In this document: piece after piece, positions 17,787-26,535 of the stretch | Layout: each line of letters starts with the position of its first letter | Numbering within the stretch: position 1 is the stretch's first letter | Assembly (NCBI RefSeq): GCF_039545035.1 | Contig: NZ_BAABRO010000006.1 | Span: 186,001 to 250,000, forward strand | DNA length: 64,000 nucleotides | Direction of reading: 5' to 3' | From: Novipirellula caenicola | GTDB taxonomy: Bacteria; Planctomycetota; Planctomycetia; Pirellulales; Pirellulaceae | Translations under genes and position numbers: made by a program | Notes under the pieces: generated by a model | Told to the model about the DNA's origin: nothing | Seen by the model: the letters and a program-made list of their open reading frames with translations, nothing else | Databases searched by the model: none

Positions 17787-18321
17787 TATAGCAGTGCAAG
17801 AGAAGGCTGCTGTTCTCGATCCGCCCTCAATCCGCGTGTAGGATCGCAAGGCCGATGAGAAGATTTCCATCCGTTGGGGCGGGCTTTGCGAGACCACCGA
17901 TGAAACGGGTATGCGATGGAGGGTGTACCCAAAATTCCCTGTTTTGGCGGGAAAACGCGTGGTTAATAAGTTGTGGTTGAAGCGTCCAATGCAAACGGAC
18001 TTGCATCTTGGTGATCACGTCCCTGGGATCACCCTCGCTTATAGTTTGGCTCTCGCAGACCAATAATCTACAGGCGAAAACATGTGGGCCAAATCATGTA
18101 CCCCGACCGGAAATCCATTATCCTGATCTGCGGTTTGAGCATTGGACCAATGGGTCCAGTGTAGTCAAAGTCGGCGCGATTCCGAGCGGTGAAGGGGGCA
18201 AACATCGATTGAATCAAATCGCTCGATGTTCCCGGATTCGGATTCGTTCCTCGGTTTGATGATTCTCAGGTCGATAACCCGCAGGCCCAAAATGGCCCAG
18301 TCCCATTGAAAAGGAAAATTG
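17787..18321. other. Divergent intergenic region (535 bp)
   Basis: It separates the VWA-TPR operon (minus) from the DUF1579 gene (plus). A TATAAT hexamer at about 17788-17793 on the minus strand lies too close to the first ATG to serve it unless translation begins at the inner ATG. No repeat or further gene is seen. Confidence 0.35.
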
Positions 18322-18795
18322 ATGTTTGCGAAACCACAAAGCGAGCACCACTGGCTCGATCAACTGGTTGGTAATTGGAGTCTGCAGCATGAGTGTAAAA
18401 TGCCCGATGGCAATACGTCGACGACCCAGGGAAAAATCCAGTGCCGTTCGCTGGGTGGCATGTGGTTGATTGCCGAAAGCAGCGGCGAATCCGACGACGA
18501 GGATGCATGGTCGTCGATCATGACGCTTGGCTTTGACATCGCTCAGCAGCGTTATGTCGGCACGTTCGTGGGGTCAATGATGTCCAACATTTGGTATTAC
18601 CAAGGCATCCGGGATGCGGATGGCAATCGGTTGCCGCTGGATACCGAAGGACCGAAGTTCGATGGCAGCGGGACGTGTCCCTACCGCGACACGATCGAAA
18701 TCGTTGACGCCGATTGTTGGCTGATGACCAGCGAGATGCAAATGGACGACGGAACTTGGGTTGCCTTCATGCACGGAAAGCACCAGCGGCGTTAG
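18322..18795 (+). CDS. DUF1579 protein
   Basis: The ATG at 18322 is preceded by AAAAGGAAAATTG, an acceptable ribosome site, and gives 157 residues. Features of the family are the opening HHWLDQLVGNWSLQHECKMPDG, a middle SLGGMWLIAESSGE, LGFDIAQQRYVGTFVGSMMSNIWYYQG, and the final beta strand pair ending TWVAFMHGKHQRR. DUF1579 proteins are small beta-barrel, lipocalin-like proteins of unknown role, often monocistronic. No signal peptide is seen, so it is probably cytosolic. Confidence 0.85.
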   Translation: MFAKPQSEHHWLDQLVGNWSLQHECKMPDGNTSTTQGKIQCRSLGGMWLIAESSGESDDEDAWSSIMTLGFDIAQQRYVGTFVGSMMSNIWYYQGIRDADGNRLPLDTEGPKFDGSGTCPYRDTIEIVDADCWLMTSEMQMDDGTWVAFMHGKHQRR

Positions 18796-18984
18796 TTGGC
18801 TGCACGATTTCCATCGACGCCATCGTCCAGCAGTACGCCCCGGTTTGAGCGGAACTCGGAGGTCGCCGAGGAGTTAAAAATAGGGCCTCCAAATCGTCGG
18901 GGTGGTTGGGATCCGCCCGGCCGGTGAGTTTGCAGTGTAAAATGAGGAATCCAAAACCGCGTCCGTTGTGTGTGAATCCGATTG

Positions 18985-21396
18985 ATGAATGACCTGAAAA
19001 CCACTGCGATCACGGCTCTCGTTTGTATTGGCATGTTGTCGACCACGGTGGGAGCGATTGCTGACGAATCGCAACGTGAACGGCTTGGCGAGTTCAAAGA
19101 CTTTGTCCAATCGCGTTGTCTTGATTGTCATGCGACAGGCGATGCGGCAGGTGGCCTGGATTTGGAAGCATTTGATTTTTCAGCGGACCAATTTGCACGT
19201 CCCGACCTGCGGACTGATCGCTGGGAGCAAATTTTGCGGCGGATCGACACGCGGCAAATGCCGCCACCAACGTCGGATCGGCCCACCGAAAGCGAATACG
19301 AACAGATCTCAAGCACGCTGCGGCAAATATTGGATCAGCGATCCCGCGATTTCCCACGCGTTGGCAGGGTCCCGGCGATCCGGCGGCTGACGCGGCTCGA
19401 GTACCAGTACTCGGTTCGTGATTTATTGGGGATCGCCATCGATGCTGCGGACTATCTTCCCAAGGATGAATCAAGTCACGGGTTTGACAACATCACAGTC
19501 GAGGAGTTGTCGCCAACGCATTTGGATCGGTATTTGTCGGCCGCTCAGAGTATCAGCCGTGCGGCGGTCGGAGGTTCCGGCAATGGACCGGTGGGCGTGA
19601 CCATTCGCCAACCAGCCGATCGTTCGCAAGAGGCTCATGTGGCTGGATTGCCGTTTGGAACACGAGGCGGTGTGCTGATCCAGCACCATTTTCACCAAAC
19701 CGGCGACTATGCGATCGAGCTGAAATTGACACGCGACCGCGACGAGAAAGTCGAAGGACTCGAGCGAAAACACCACATCGATGTGCTGTTGGACCGCAAA
19801 CGTGTGCATCAGTTCACCGTGCAGCCGCTGAAAGGCCAAGAGGGCTGGAGCGGGAACGATTTCACTCACGCCGACTCGCATCTACGCACCCGAATTCACA
19901 TCGAAGCGGGGGCTCGCAGTGTTGGGGTGACGTTTCCGAAAACGTTTTCGTCGTTGGCGGAACAGAAACGGCAACCGTTTGATGCAAACTACAATCGGCA
20001 TCGTCATCCGCGACGAACGCCGGCAATCTATCAGGTCTCGATTGTGGGGCCGTTCGATTCGCAGGGACCTGGTAAAACAGCCAGCCGTGATCGGATTTTC
20101 GGCAGTGATTACGATCCCGCGGTGGCAACGCGAGCGGATGCTCGATTGATGTTGCAACGATTGGCGCAGCGAGCGTACCGACGCGTCGTCAATGACAAGG
20201 ATACCGAATTGCTAATGACGTTCTTTGATCAGGGAAACCGCGAATCGGGGTTTGAGGCGGGAATCGAATTGGCGGTGACTGCGATCTTGGTCAATCCCAA
20301 TTTCTTGTTCCGCATAGAACAACGCCCTAATGCCGAGCAGGCTATCGACGCGGATGCGGATCAGCGTCTTGTCGACGTTGGTGACTACGAGCTGGCGTCG
20401 CGGTTGTCGTATTTTCTATGGAGCAGTTTGCCCGACGAGCGGCTGCTCGAACTTGCCGAACAAGGTTTGCTGCAGCAAGACGAGACGCTGAAGTCCGAAG
20501 TGAAGCGGATGCTAGCGGATTCGCGGTCACGGGCGCTGGTCGACAACTTTGCGGCGCAGTGGTTGTACCTTCGCAATCTTGATTCGATCACCCCGGACCT
20601 GCGTTTGTTTCCCGATTTTGATGACAATTTGCGTCAGGCGTTCGCTCAGGAAACGAAGTTGCTATTTGACGACGTCTTGCGCAACGATCGCAGCGTGCTG
20701 GATCTGATCTCAATCCAAGAAACGTTTTTGAACGAGCGGTTGGCAACGCACTATGGCGTTCCCGGTGTGATGGGCAGCGAGTTTCGGCCCGTCCGCGTCG
20801 ATCGGGAGAGTCGTCGAGGTGGCATTTTACGGCATGGCAGCATTTTGATGGTCACGTCGTACGCGACTCGCACTTCGCCGACCATTCGTGGCAATTGGAT
20901 CTTGGAAAACGTGCTGGGGACGCCAGCACCGCCGCCGCCACCGAATGTTCCGAACCTACGCGAAAATACGGCGATTCAGGTCGCTTCGGTACGCGAGCGA
21001 TTGGCGGCGCACCGGGCGAACCCGGCGTGCGCGGCGTGCCACGATTTGATGGACCCGGTCGGTTTTGCACTGGAGAACTTTGATGCGGTAGGCCGTTGGC
21101 GTGATTTCGAAGACGCCTTGGCGATTGATTCGAGTGGCAGTTTGCCGGATGGCACCGAAGTGAACTCGGTCGACCAACTCGAAGCCGGCATCCTGGCAAG
21201 ACCCGAGATTTTTGCTCACACCGTCACCGAGAAACTGATAACTTACGCTTTGGGGCGTGCGGTCCAACCCGACGACGGCCCCACGATTCGCCGGATCGTC
21301 GCTGCGGCAGCCGACGAACATTATACGCTCTCTTCTCTCATCACCGGCATCGTGCTCAGCGACCCGTTTCGCAAATGGAGACCTAACGAATCATGA
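18985..21396 (+). CDS. Planctomycete cytochrome with DUF1587/1595/1592/1588/1585 domains
   Basis: The 803-residue product starts at the ATG at 18985 and has a signal peptide (MNDLKTTAITALVCIGMLSTTVGAIA). Residues 36-70 hold a PSCyt1-type haem site, RCLDCHATGDAAGGLDL (C45, C48, H49). The order then follows the classic planctomycete array: DUF1587 (ARPDLRTDRWEQILRRIDTRQMPP), an inserted carbohydrate-binding-like beta region (about 185-365), DUF1595, DUF1592 (ELASRLSYFLWSSLPDERLLELA), DUF1588 with HGSILMVTSYATRTSPTIRGNWILENVLGTPAPPPPP, and DUF1585 at the end. A second haem site, ACAACHDLMDPVGFALENFD (C682, C685, H686), lies in DUF1588. These are exported c-type cytochromes of unknown substrate. 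The stop overlaps the next start by 4 nt. Confidence 0.93.
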   Translation: MNDLKTTAITALVCIGMLSTTVGAIADESQRERLGEFKDFVQSRCLDCHATGDAAGGLDLEAFDFSADQFARPDLRTDRWEQILRRIDTRQMPPPTSDRPTESEYEQISSTLRQILDQRSRDFPRVGRVPAIRRLTRLEYQYSVRDLLGIAIDAADYLPKDESSHGFDNITVEELSPTHLDRYLSAAQSISRAAVGGSGNGPVGVTIRQPADRSQEAHVAGLPFGTRGGVLIQHHFHQTGDYAIELKLTRDRDEKVEGLERKHHIDVLLDRKRVHQFTVQPLKGQEGWSGNDFTHADSHLRTRIHIEAGARSVGVTFPKTFSSLAEQKRQPFDANYNRHRHPRRTPAIYQVSIVGPFDSQGPGKTASRDRIFGSDYDPAVATRADARLMLQRLAQRAYRRVVNDKDTELLMTFFDQGNRESGFEAGIELAVTAILVNPNFLFRIEQRPNAEQAIDADADQRLVDVGDYELASRLSYFLWSSLPDERLLELAEQGLLQQDETLKSEVKRMLADSRSRALVDNFAAQWLYLRNLDSITPDLRLFPDFDDNLRQAFAQETKLLFDDVLRNDRSVLDLISIQETFLNERLATHYGVPGVMGSEFRPVRVDRESRRGGILRHGSILMVTSYATRTSPTIRGNWILENVLGTPAPPPPPNVPNLRENTAIQVASVRERLAAHRANPACAACHDLMDPVGFALENFDAVGRWRDFEDALAIDSSGSLPDGTEVNSVDQLEAGILARPEIFAHTVTEKLITYALGRAVQPDDGPTIRRIVAAAADEHYTLSSLITGIVLSDPFRKWRPNES

Positions 21397-22733
21397 AACG
21401 CATTTCGATTTCAAGACGGACGCTGTTGCGGGGCAGCGGTGCGGCCGTCGCACTGCCGCTATTGGATGCGATGATTCCCGCGATGACCGCTTCGGCAGCA
21501 ACCGTGGCAGCATCCGAGAATCTGAAACGGATCGGTTACGTCTATATTCCGATGGGATACAACCCGGTCCACTGGACGCCGCAGGGTGAGAAGTTGGACG
21601 TGCTGCCGACAAGTTTACAGCCGCTTGAATCGGTGAAGGATCAGGTGACCGTGATCACCAACACCGATTTGAAGAATGCTTACCCCGGTTCACACGCGAC
21701 CTCCAATTCGTCATTCCTCAGTGCGGCACGCGCTAAACGTACCGAGAGCAGCGACTATCGCAGCGGAACGACCGTGGACCAAATCGCGGCTCGCCAAATC
21801 GGTCGTGAATCGCAATTGCCGTCGCTGGAACTTTCCATGGACTTGTTGTCGACCGTGGGGCAATGCGACAACGGCTATGCATGTGTATATCAAAACAGTT
21901 TGTCATGGTCATCGCCGACGCAACCGTTGCCTGCGGAAGCTCATCCGCGATTGGTGTTTGAAAGTTTGTTTGGCGAAGGGGGCACGGCCGAACAGATGCA
22001 GGCCGCGCGTTCGAAACGGGCAAGTTTGTTGGACTTGGTGACGACCGAGATCAAACGAATCAAGAACCGCGTCGGGGCCGCCGATCGCAACAAGATCGAC
22101 GGTTATCTTGACAGTATCCGAGAGGTCGAACGGCGGATTCAATTAGCCGAAGCAAACGCCGCCGACAATCCGCTGCCCGATTTGGATCGCCCGGTGGGCG
22201 TGCCGGCGTCGTATGCCGAACATGCAAAACTGATGTTTGATTTACAATTGCTGGCGTTCCAAGGAGACATCACGCGTGTCGTTTCGTTTCAATTGGCTCG
22301 CGAAGCGAGCACTCGAACGTACCCTGAAATCGGCGTGCCCGACCCGCATCATCCGGTGACGCATCACGGCAACGACCCAGAAAAACTCGAGAAGGTTGCC
22401 AAGATCAATCAATTTCATGTTTCGTTGTTCGCCGATTTTCTGAAACGGCTAAGCGAAACTCCCGAGGGCAACGGCACGCTGTTGGATCATTCGTTGTATC
22501 TGTACGGCAGCGGCATGGGCGACCCCGATGCACACGACCATACCAATTTGCCTATCCTGGTTGCCGGTGGTGCGGCGGGCGGGATGCAAGGAGGACGTCA
22601 CATCAAGTTCGCCGAAACGACGCCGCTTTCGAACGTTCATTTGACGTTGCTCAACAAGGTCGGCGTGCCCTTGGAAACGTTCGCCGACAGCACCGGCACC
22701 GTGGATGATCTGTTTGACCCCGTGACGTTGTAA
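21393..22733 (+). CDS. DUF1552 protein, Tat-exported partner of the cytochrome
   Basis: The 446 residues begin with a twin-arginine signal (MKRISISRRTLLRGSGAAVALPLLDAM). The family hallmarks follow: IGYVYIPMGYNPVHWTP, the GSHATSNSSFLSAA stretch where the family's His-rich motif lies, TTVDQIAARQIG, and the C-terminal SLYLYGSGMGDPDAHDHTNLPILVAGGAAGG. It has an alkaline-phosphatase/DUF1501-like fold by general resemblance, but the function is unproven. Its ATG overlaps the stop of the cytochrome gene (ATGA), and these two families are nearly always adjacent in planctomycetes, so translational coupling and a joint periplasmic role are likely. The first Ala/Ser residues after the signal have no lipobox. 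Confidence 0.93.
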   Translation: MKRISISRRTLLRGSGAAVALPLLDAMIPAMTASAATVAASENLKRIGYVYIPMGYNPVHWTPQGEKLDVLPTSLQPLESVKDQVTVITNTDLKNAYPGSHATSNSSFLSAARAKRTESSDYRSGTTVDQIAARQIGRESQLPSLELSMDLLSTVGQCDNGYACVYQNSLSWSSPTQPLPAEAHPRLVFESLFGEGGTAEQMQAARSKRASLLDLVTTEIKRIKNRVGAADRNKIDGYLDSIREVERRIQLAEANAADNPLPDLDRPVGVPASYAEHAKLMFDLQLLAFQGDITRVVSFQLAREASTRTYPEIGVPDPHHPVTHHGNDPEKLEKVAKINQFHVSLFADFLKRLSETPEGNGTLLDHSLYLYGSGMGDPDAHDHTNLPILVAGGAAGGMQGGRHIKFAETTPLSNVHLTLLNKVGVPLETFADSTGTVDDLFDPVTL

Positions 22734-22745
22734 GGGGGCAACTCG

Positions 22746-24209
22746 ATGAATCTCGCTTTGTGCAGTCCGTTGATTCGGCATACGGTCATTGTAATCACCT
22801 TGTGTGTGATGTCGTCTCGCGCTTCGGCAGCCGATCTTGTCGATGCGGCTGAACATCAGCAGTGGGACGTCGTCGCGACGCAGTTGTCCGCCGCGGAGGT
22901 CGACGTCAACGCGTCGCAGGGTGACGGAATGACGGCGATCCACTGGGCCGCGTTTCATAACCGAGCCGATATGATCAAGTCGTTGGTGGAGGCTGGCGGA
23001 AACGTCAATGCCATGAACGAATATCAGGTCAGCCCGCTGAGTCTTGCTTGCGAGTATGGCTGCGAACTGGCAGTTGCGGCGCTCCTTCGTCGCGATGCGG
23101 ATGTGAATGCAACACGGTTGGGAAAAGAAACACCGTTAATGCTCGCCGCGCGAACGGGTAGTGTCACCATCGTGCGGTCGTTGATCCAAGCCGGTGCCGA
23201 CGTGGATGCCAAAGAGACGGCAGGACAAACCGCATTGATGTGGGCTGCCGCGGCCGGCAACCTTGCTGCAGTGGACGCTTTAATCCAAGCCGGGGCTCGA
23301 GTGGACGAGCGAGTGCCCCGATCCGATTTCTCGGCGATCACGTTTGCTGCGAGACAAGGTCAAACCGCCGTGGTGCGTCGATTGTTGGATGCAGGTTTGG
23401 ATGTCAATGCAACGATGAATCCATCGCGTCGCGGTGGACGCGATCCGCGAAAGGGGACGTCCGCTCTGTTGTTGGCGGTCGAAAGCGGGCATCTCGAATT
23501 GGCGATCAAATTGGTCCATTGGGGAGCCGACCCGAATGACCAACGCAGCGGCTATGCCCCGCTGCACGCGATCACGTGGGTGCGTCGAACCGAACTTGGG
23601 GATAACCCCGCAGGCGATCCGCCGCCGCGAATCACCGGTTCGCTCAATACTCTCGATTTTGTTCTTGCGATGGTTGATGCCGGAGCCGATGTGAATTTGC
23701 AGCTCCGCAGCGGAAGTTCCCGCGGAGGTCGGTTGAATCCCAAGGGGGCGACACCGTTCTTGTTGGCATCGCGGGGGGCCGATTTATCGCTGATGAAATT
23801 GCTGCTCGATCTTGGTGCCGACCCGGCGATTGGAAACGCCGATGGTACGACCGCATTGATGGCGGCCGCCGGGGTCGGCGTGATCGCCGTGGGCGAAGAA
23901 CCGGGCAGCCCCGAGGAAGTCAATTTAGCGATTCGGATGTTGGTCGATCTGGGGCTCGATCCCAACACGGTGGACCGCAACGGCGAGACGGCGATGCACG
24001 GTGCGGCGCTGCGGACGTTTCCCACCACGGTGGCGACGTTGGCCGATGTCGGTGCCGATCCTGCGATTTGGAACAAAGAAAATCGGCGTGGTTGGACGCC
24101 ACACGAAATCGCCGCAGGAAAGCGTCCCGGAAGCGTCAAGCCTTCGCCACCGACGATCGCCGCGCTCGACGAGGCGATGCAGTCGCATGCATCGGGGATC
24201 AAGCCTTAG
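22746..24209 (+). CDS. Secreted ankyrin-repeat protein
   Basis: The start at 22746 sits 12 nt after the DUF1552 stop behind a G-rich ribosome site (GGGGGCAACTCG). A signal peptide (cleavage after ASA at about residue 28) precedes roughly ten ankyrin repeats covering residues 30-485. Typical units are DGMTAIHWAAFHNRADMIKSL, KETPLMLAARTGSVTIVRSLI and GQTALMWAAAAGNLAAVDALI. The seventh to eighth repeats contain short Gly/Arg-rich loop insertions (SRRGGRDPRKGT, SGSSRGGRLNPKG). Ankyrin repeats bind proteins; in this position the protein could serve the cytochrome/DUF1552 pair in the periplasm, which is an inference from gene order. Confidence 0.9.
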   Translation: MNLALCSPLIRHTVIVITLCVMSSRASAADLVDAAEHQQWDVVATQLSAAEVDVNASQGDGMTAIHWAAFHNRADMIKSLVEAGGNVNAMNEYQVSPLSLACEYGCELAVAALLRRDADVNATRLGKETPLMLAARTGSVTIVRSLIQAGADVDAKETAGQTALMWAAAAGNLAAVDALIQAGARVDERVPRSDFSAITFAARQGQTAVVRRLLDAGLDVNATMNPSRRGGRDPRKGTSALLLAVESGHLELAIKLVHWGADPNDQRSGYAPLHAITWVRRTELGDNPAGDPPPRITGSLNTLDFVLAMVDAGADVNLQLRSGSSRGGRLNPKGATPFLLASRGADLSLMKLLLDLGADPAIGNADGTTALMAAAGVGVIAVGEEPGSPEEVNLAIRMLVDLGLDPNTVDRNGETAMHGAALRTFPTTVATLADVGADPAIWNKENRRGWTPHEIAAGKRPGSVKPSPPTIAALDEAMQSHASGIKP

Positions 24210-24357
24210 TTTTTCTCACAGCACGGTTTGCACCGCTGCCAGTGCCATTGCGGCAACAACGCCTTTTCGCATCTCGGCTTCGATTGCTATTATTCACGGC
24301 ACACGCAACGAGACCACTCCGTCTCGATCCGCTACCTTCTTTTTTGCAGATGCCACC

Positions 24358-24708
24358 ATGACAACGATTTACCATAACCCCCGATGTACAAAATCTCGCC
24401 AGGCCGTGGAATTGCTCGAATCGCGTGGGGTCGAATTTGATGTCGTGAAGTACTTGGATAATCCTCCGAGTGAGAAAGAGCTTGGGCAAATCGTCAAAAT
24501 GCTTGGGATCAAGCCGGAGCAGTTGGTCCGCAAGAAAGAGAAACTGTTCGGCGAACTCGGGCTTGGCGACAAGGCATTGTCGGACAAAGAGTGGATTGCC
24601 ACGCTGGCGGCTCATCCGAAACTGATCGAACGACCAATCGTCGTGCATGGAAAGAAGGCGGCCATCGGTCGACCCACCGAGAAAATCGCCGAGCTGCTTG
24701 ACGCGTAA
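24358..24708 (+). CDS. arsC: Arsenate reductase, ArsC (glutaredoxin-type)
   Basis: The ATG at 24358 gives 116 residues with the thioredoxin-fold ArsC pattern: MTTIYHNPRCTKSRQAVELL with the catalytic Cys at residue 10 in the CxKSR form, then VKYLDNPPSEKEL, KEKLFGELG, and the C-terminal HPKLIERPIVVHGKKAAIGRP with the Arg residues that hold the oxyanion. The enzyme reduces arsenate to arsenite with glutathione/glutaredoxin. No arsB, acr3 or arsR is in the window, so a housekeeping or Spx/YffB-like role is possible. The in-frame extension upstream to 24001 overlaps the ankyrin gene and is a shadow. Confidence 0.9.
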   Translation: MTTIYHNPRCTKSRQAVELLESRGVEFDVVKYLDNPPSEKELGQIVKMLGIKPEQLVRKKEKLFGELGLGDKALSDKEWIATLAAHPKLIERPIVVHGKKAAIGRPTEKIAELLDA

Positions 24709-24777
24709 GCGGTCCACTTGCAGGGTGAGAAAACGATACACTGGATGTCTCCCACCCTCACAAAGGAACCTGCCGCG

Positions 24778-25881
24778 ATGAGACTGATCCTATCGAAGCG
24801 AGTCGCTGCATTGCTGATGATTGGCACTCTGTGGATTAGCAGATCCGCTAGTGCGGAGCCGCCAATCACCTTGAATGACGTTGACGAAGGCTTGCCCGTG
24901 ATCTCGGCGAGCGAACCAATCTCGAAAACGTTTTCGGCCACAACGGCGGCACAATACTTGGATCGTTCCGCTCTGAATTGGCAGAAGACGAAAAAGTGTG
25001 CCACCTGTCATACCAATCTGTTCTACTTGGCCGCACGCCCGGCACTGAAGTCGGTGTTGCCGGACTCGGGCGAAGTCCGCCGGTTTTACGAAGATTATCG
25101 CCGGGTGCGTTGGCAGCAGCGGATGCCTTCCGAGGGTCAAGGTTTCTGGACGATCGTTGTCGCGACGGGGCTGACTTGGAATGACTTGCAAACCACTGGC
25201 AAACTGAGCGATGTCGCACGAGAAACGCTCGACATGATGTGGACGACGCAGCGAACTGATGGTGGATGGAATTGGCCCGACTGTGATTACGCGCCGCTAG
25301 AGATTGACGATCACTACGGCGTCACCCTCGCTGCGTTGGCTGTCGGCATCGCCCCGAATGGCTACTCCGATACTCCGCAATCGCAATCGGGGCTAGAAAA
25401 GCTTCGCAAGTATTTGGATGGCAATCCGCCGAAATCGCTGCATCACCGTGCGATGCTTGCGTGGGGTTCGGTCCGAGTCGACGGCATCGCCAGCGAATCG
25501 GATCGAGACGAAACGCTCGCAGAACTTCTCGCCCTGCAACTTGATGACGGCGGTTGGTCAACTGCGGGACTTCTCACGGACTGGAAAGACCTGGTCCGGC
25601 CCGACGACCGACCGCTGCAGACCGAGACCAGCGACGGTTATGGAACGGGGCTTGTGATCGTCATCGCGCGGGAACTCGGATTGCCGCCGGACGACGCGCG
25701 GCTGCAACGCGGAATCGCGTGGCTGAAAGCGAATCAGCGAGAAAACGGCATGTGGTTTACGCGATCTCCGGTCAATGAGTGCAGCAATCTTGTCTCCAAT
25801 GCGGGCAGCGCCTTTGCGATCCTGGCCCTGCAGGCCTGCGGCGAATTGCCGGGCGGAACGCTGTCAACGACGCCGAGCTAG
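24778..25881 (+). CDS. Exported alpha/alpha-toroid protein with a c-type haem motif
   Basis: With the ATG at 24778 the protein has 367 residues and a signal peptide (MRLILSKRVAALLMIGTLWISRSASA). Just after it comes KKCATCHTNLFYLAA with a CxxCH haem-attachment motif (C74, C77, H78). The rest is a squalene-cyclase/prenyltransferase-like alpha/alpha toroid with QW-like repeats: TTQRTDGGWNWP, LALQLDDGGWSTAG and LKANQRENGMWFTRSP. The catalytic DxDD of squalene-hopene cyclases is not evident, so a terpene cyclase is unlikely. A planctomycete-type periplasmic redox or binding protein is the better guess. It has its own 69-bp leader and probably its own promoter. Confidence 0.85.
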   Translation: MRLILSKRVAALLMIGTLWISRSASAEPPITLNDVDEGLPVISASEPISKTFSATTAAQYLDRSALNWQKTKKCATCHTNLFYLAARPALKSVLPDSGEVRRFYEDYRRVRWQQRMPSEGQGFWTIVVATGLTWNDLQTTGKLSDVARETLDMMWTTQRTDGGWNWPDCDYAPLEIDDHYGVTLAALAVGIAPNGYSDTPQSQSGLEKLRKYLDGNPPKSLHHRAMLAWGSVRVDGIASESDRDETLAELLALQLDDGGWSTAGLLTDWKDLVRPDDRPLQTETSDGYGTGLVIVIARELGLPPDDARLQRGIAWLKANQRENGMWFTRSPVNECSNLVSNAGSAFAILALQACGELPGGTLSTTPS

Positions 25882-25965
25882 CCTTAGGCAAGGTGAAGAC
25901 CAATTCCTCGGCCGAGAGCCATTCAGTGTCAATTGGGGGGATTTCTGCTCAAAAGCGTCCTCTAT

Positions 25966-25980
25966 TGCAAATGGTTCTCA
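25966..25980. promoter_or_regulatory. Possible Fur box upstream of the gene at 26071
   Basis: The 15-mer TGCAAATGGTTCTCA fits the 7-1-7 Fur inverted repeat (TGATAAT-N-ATTATCA) at about 10 of 14 positions when read as its complement TGAGAACCATTTGCA. It lies 91 nt before the start of the small conserved gene at 26071. Confidence 0.45.
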
Positions 25981-26070
25981 ATAACGCATTGACGGGGGGG
26001 CGATTTGGTGCAGAATAGTGGAGCACTGGGCCATCGACCAATTCCGGCCGTTCCACCACTTGAGAGCCAA

Positions 26071-26376
26071 ATGCCCCTTACCGAACAAATTCTCGGCGTC
26101 GTCAATTCTTCCGACGGACATCGTGTGTTGTTGGTGCTTCGTGAGCGACACGCCAAGCCATTTGAGCTGAGGACAGAAACGTTTTCGTCGAATGTTGGCT
26201 GGTTCACTCAACAATCGCTGGAATTAACGCGATCGGAGTTCAGCGGGCTGAAGAACGTTTTGGGGCTGCCGTTGGCTCGCGTTTGCAGCCAAACGCTGCA
26301 AGACATCCAGCCGACCGACCGCGAAGAGAGCGGTCAGTCGATTCTATCGTTCGCCGCGGCAACGAAAACGGCGTAA
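26071..26376 (+). CDS. Small conserved hypothetical protein
   Basis: I take the ATG at 26071 (MPLTEQILGVV), giving 101 residues; the 22-residue upstream extension is Pro-rich and not protein-like. The sequence SSDGHRVLLVLRERHAKPFELRTETFSSNVGWFTQQSLELTRSEFSGLKNVLG alternates charged and hydrophobic residues as in a small alpha/beta domain. No metal motif, signal peptide or membrane segment is present. I do not recognise a family. A possible Fur box upstream and the ferritin-like gene downstream on the other strand suggest a link to iron. It ends at a hairpin shared with the convergent ferritin gene. Confidence 0.6.
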   Translation: MPLTEQILGVVNSSDGHRVLLVLRERHAKPFELRTETFSSNVGWFTQQSLELTRSEFSGLKNVLGLPLARVCSQTLQDIQPTDREESGQSILSFAAATKTA

Positions 26377-26396
26377 GCTTTTTGCCATCGCTATGT

Positions 26397-26474
26397 TAGC
26401 GGCACGGCGCGAGCCGTCCGGTTGCAGCGAGAAAAACGCTCGATTTCGATCGGGCGGCTCGCGCCGCACCGCTA
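26397..26474. terminator. Long GC-rich hairpin between convergent genes
   Basis: Arms 26397-26420 and 26451-26474 (24 bp, three mismatches, two of them G-U compatible in RNA) close a 30-nt loop. It lies in the 159-bp space between two convergent genes, where a bidirectional terminator is expected. Its size and base composition also fit a dispersed palindromic repeat. Confidence 0.6.
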
Positions 26475-26535
26475 CAAAATCCACGCACTTCGTTCCGACG
26501 TCGATGCTGAAAGGCCTGAGCTTTACGCGAGCCGT

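Noticed and set aside
24001-24357. An N-terminal extension of arsC
   Set aside because: It overlaps the ankyrin gene in another frame, and the family start falls exactly at the ATG at 24358.
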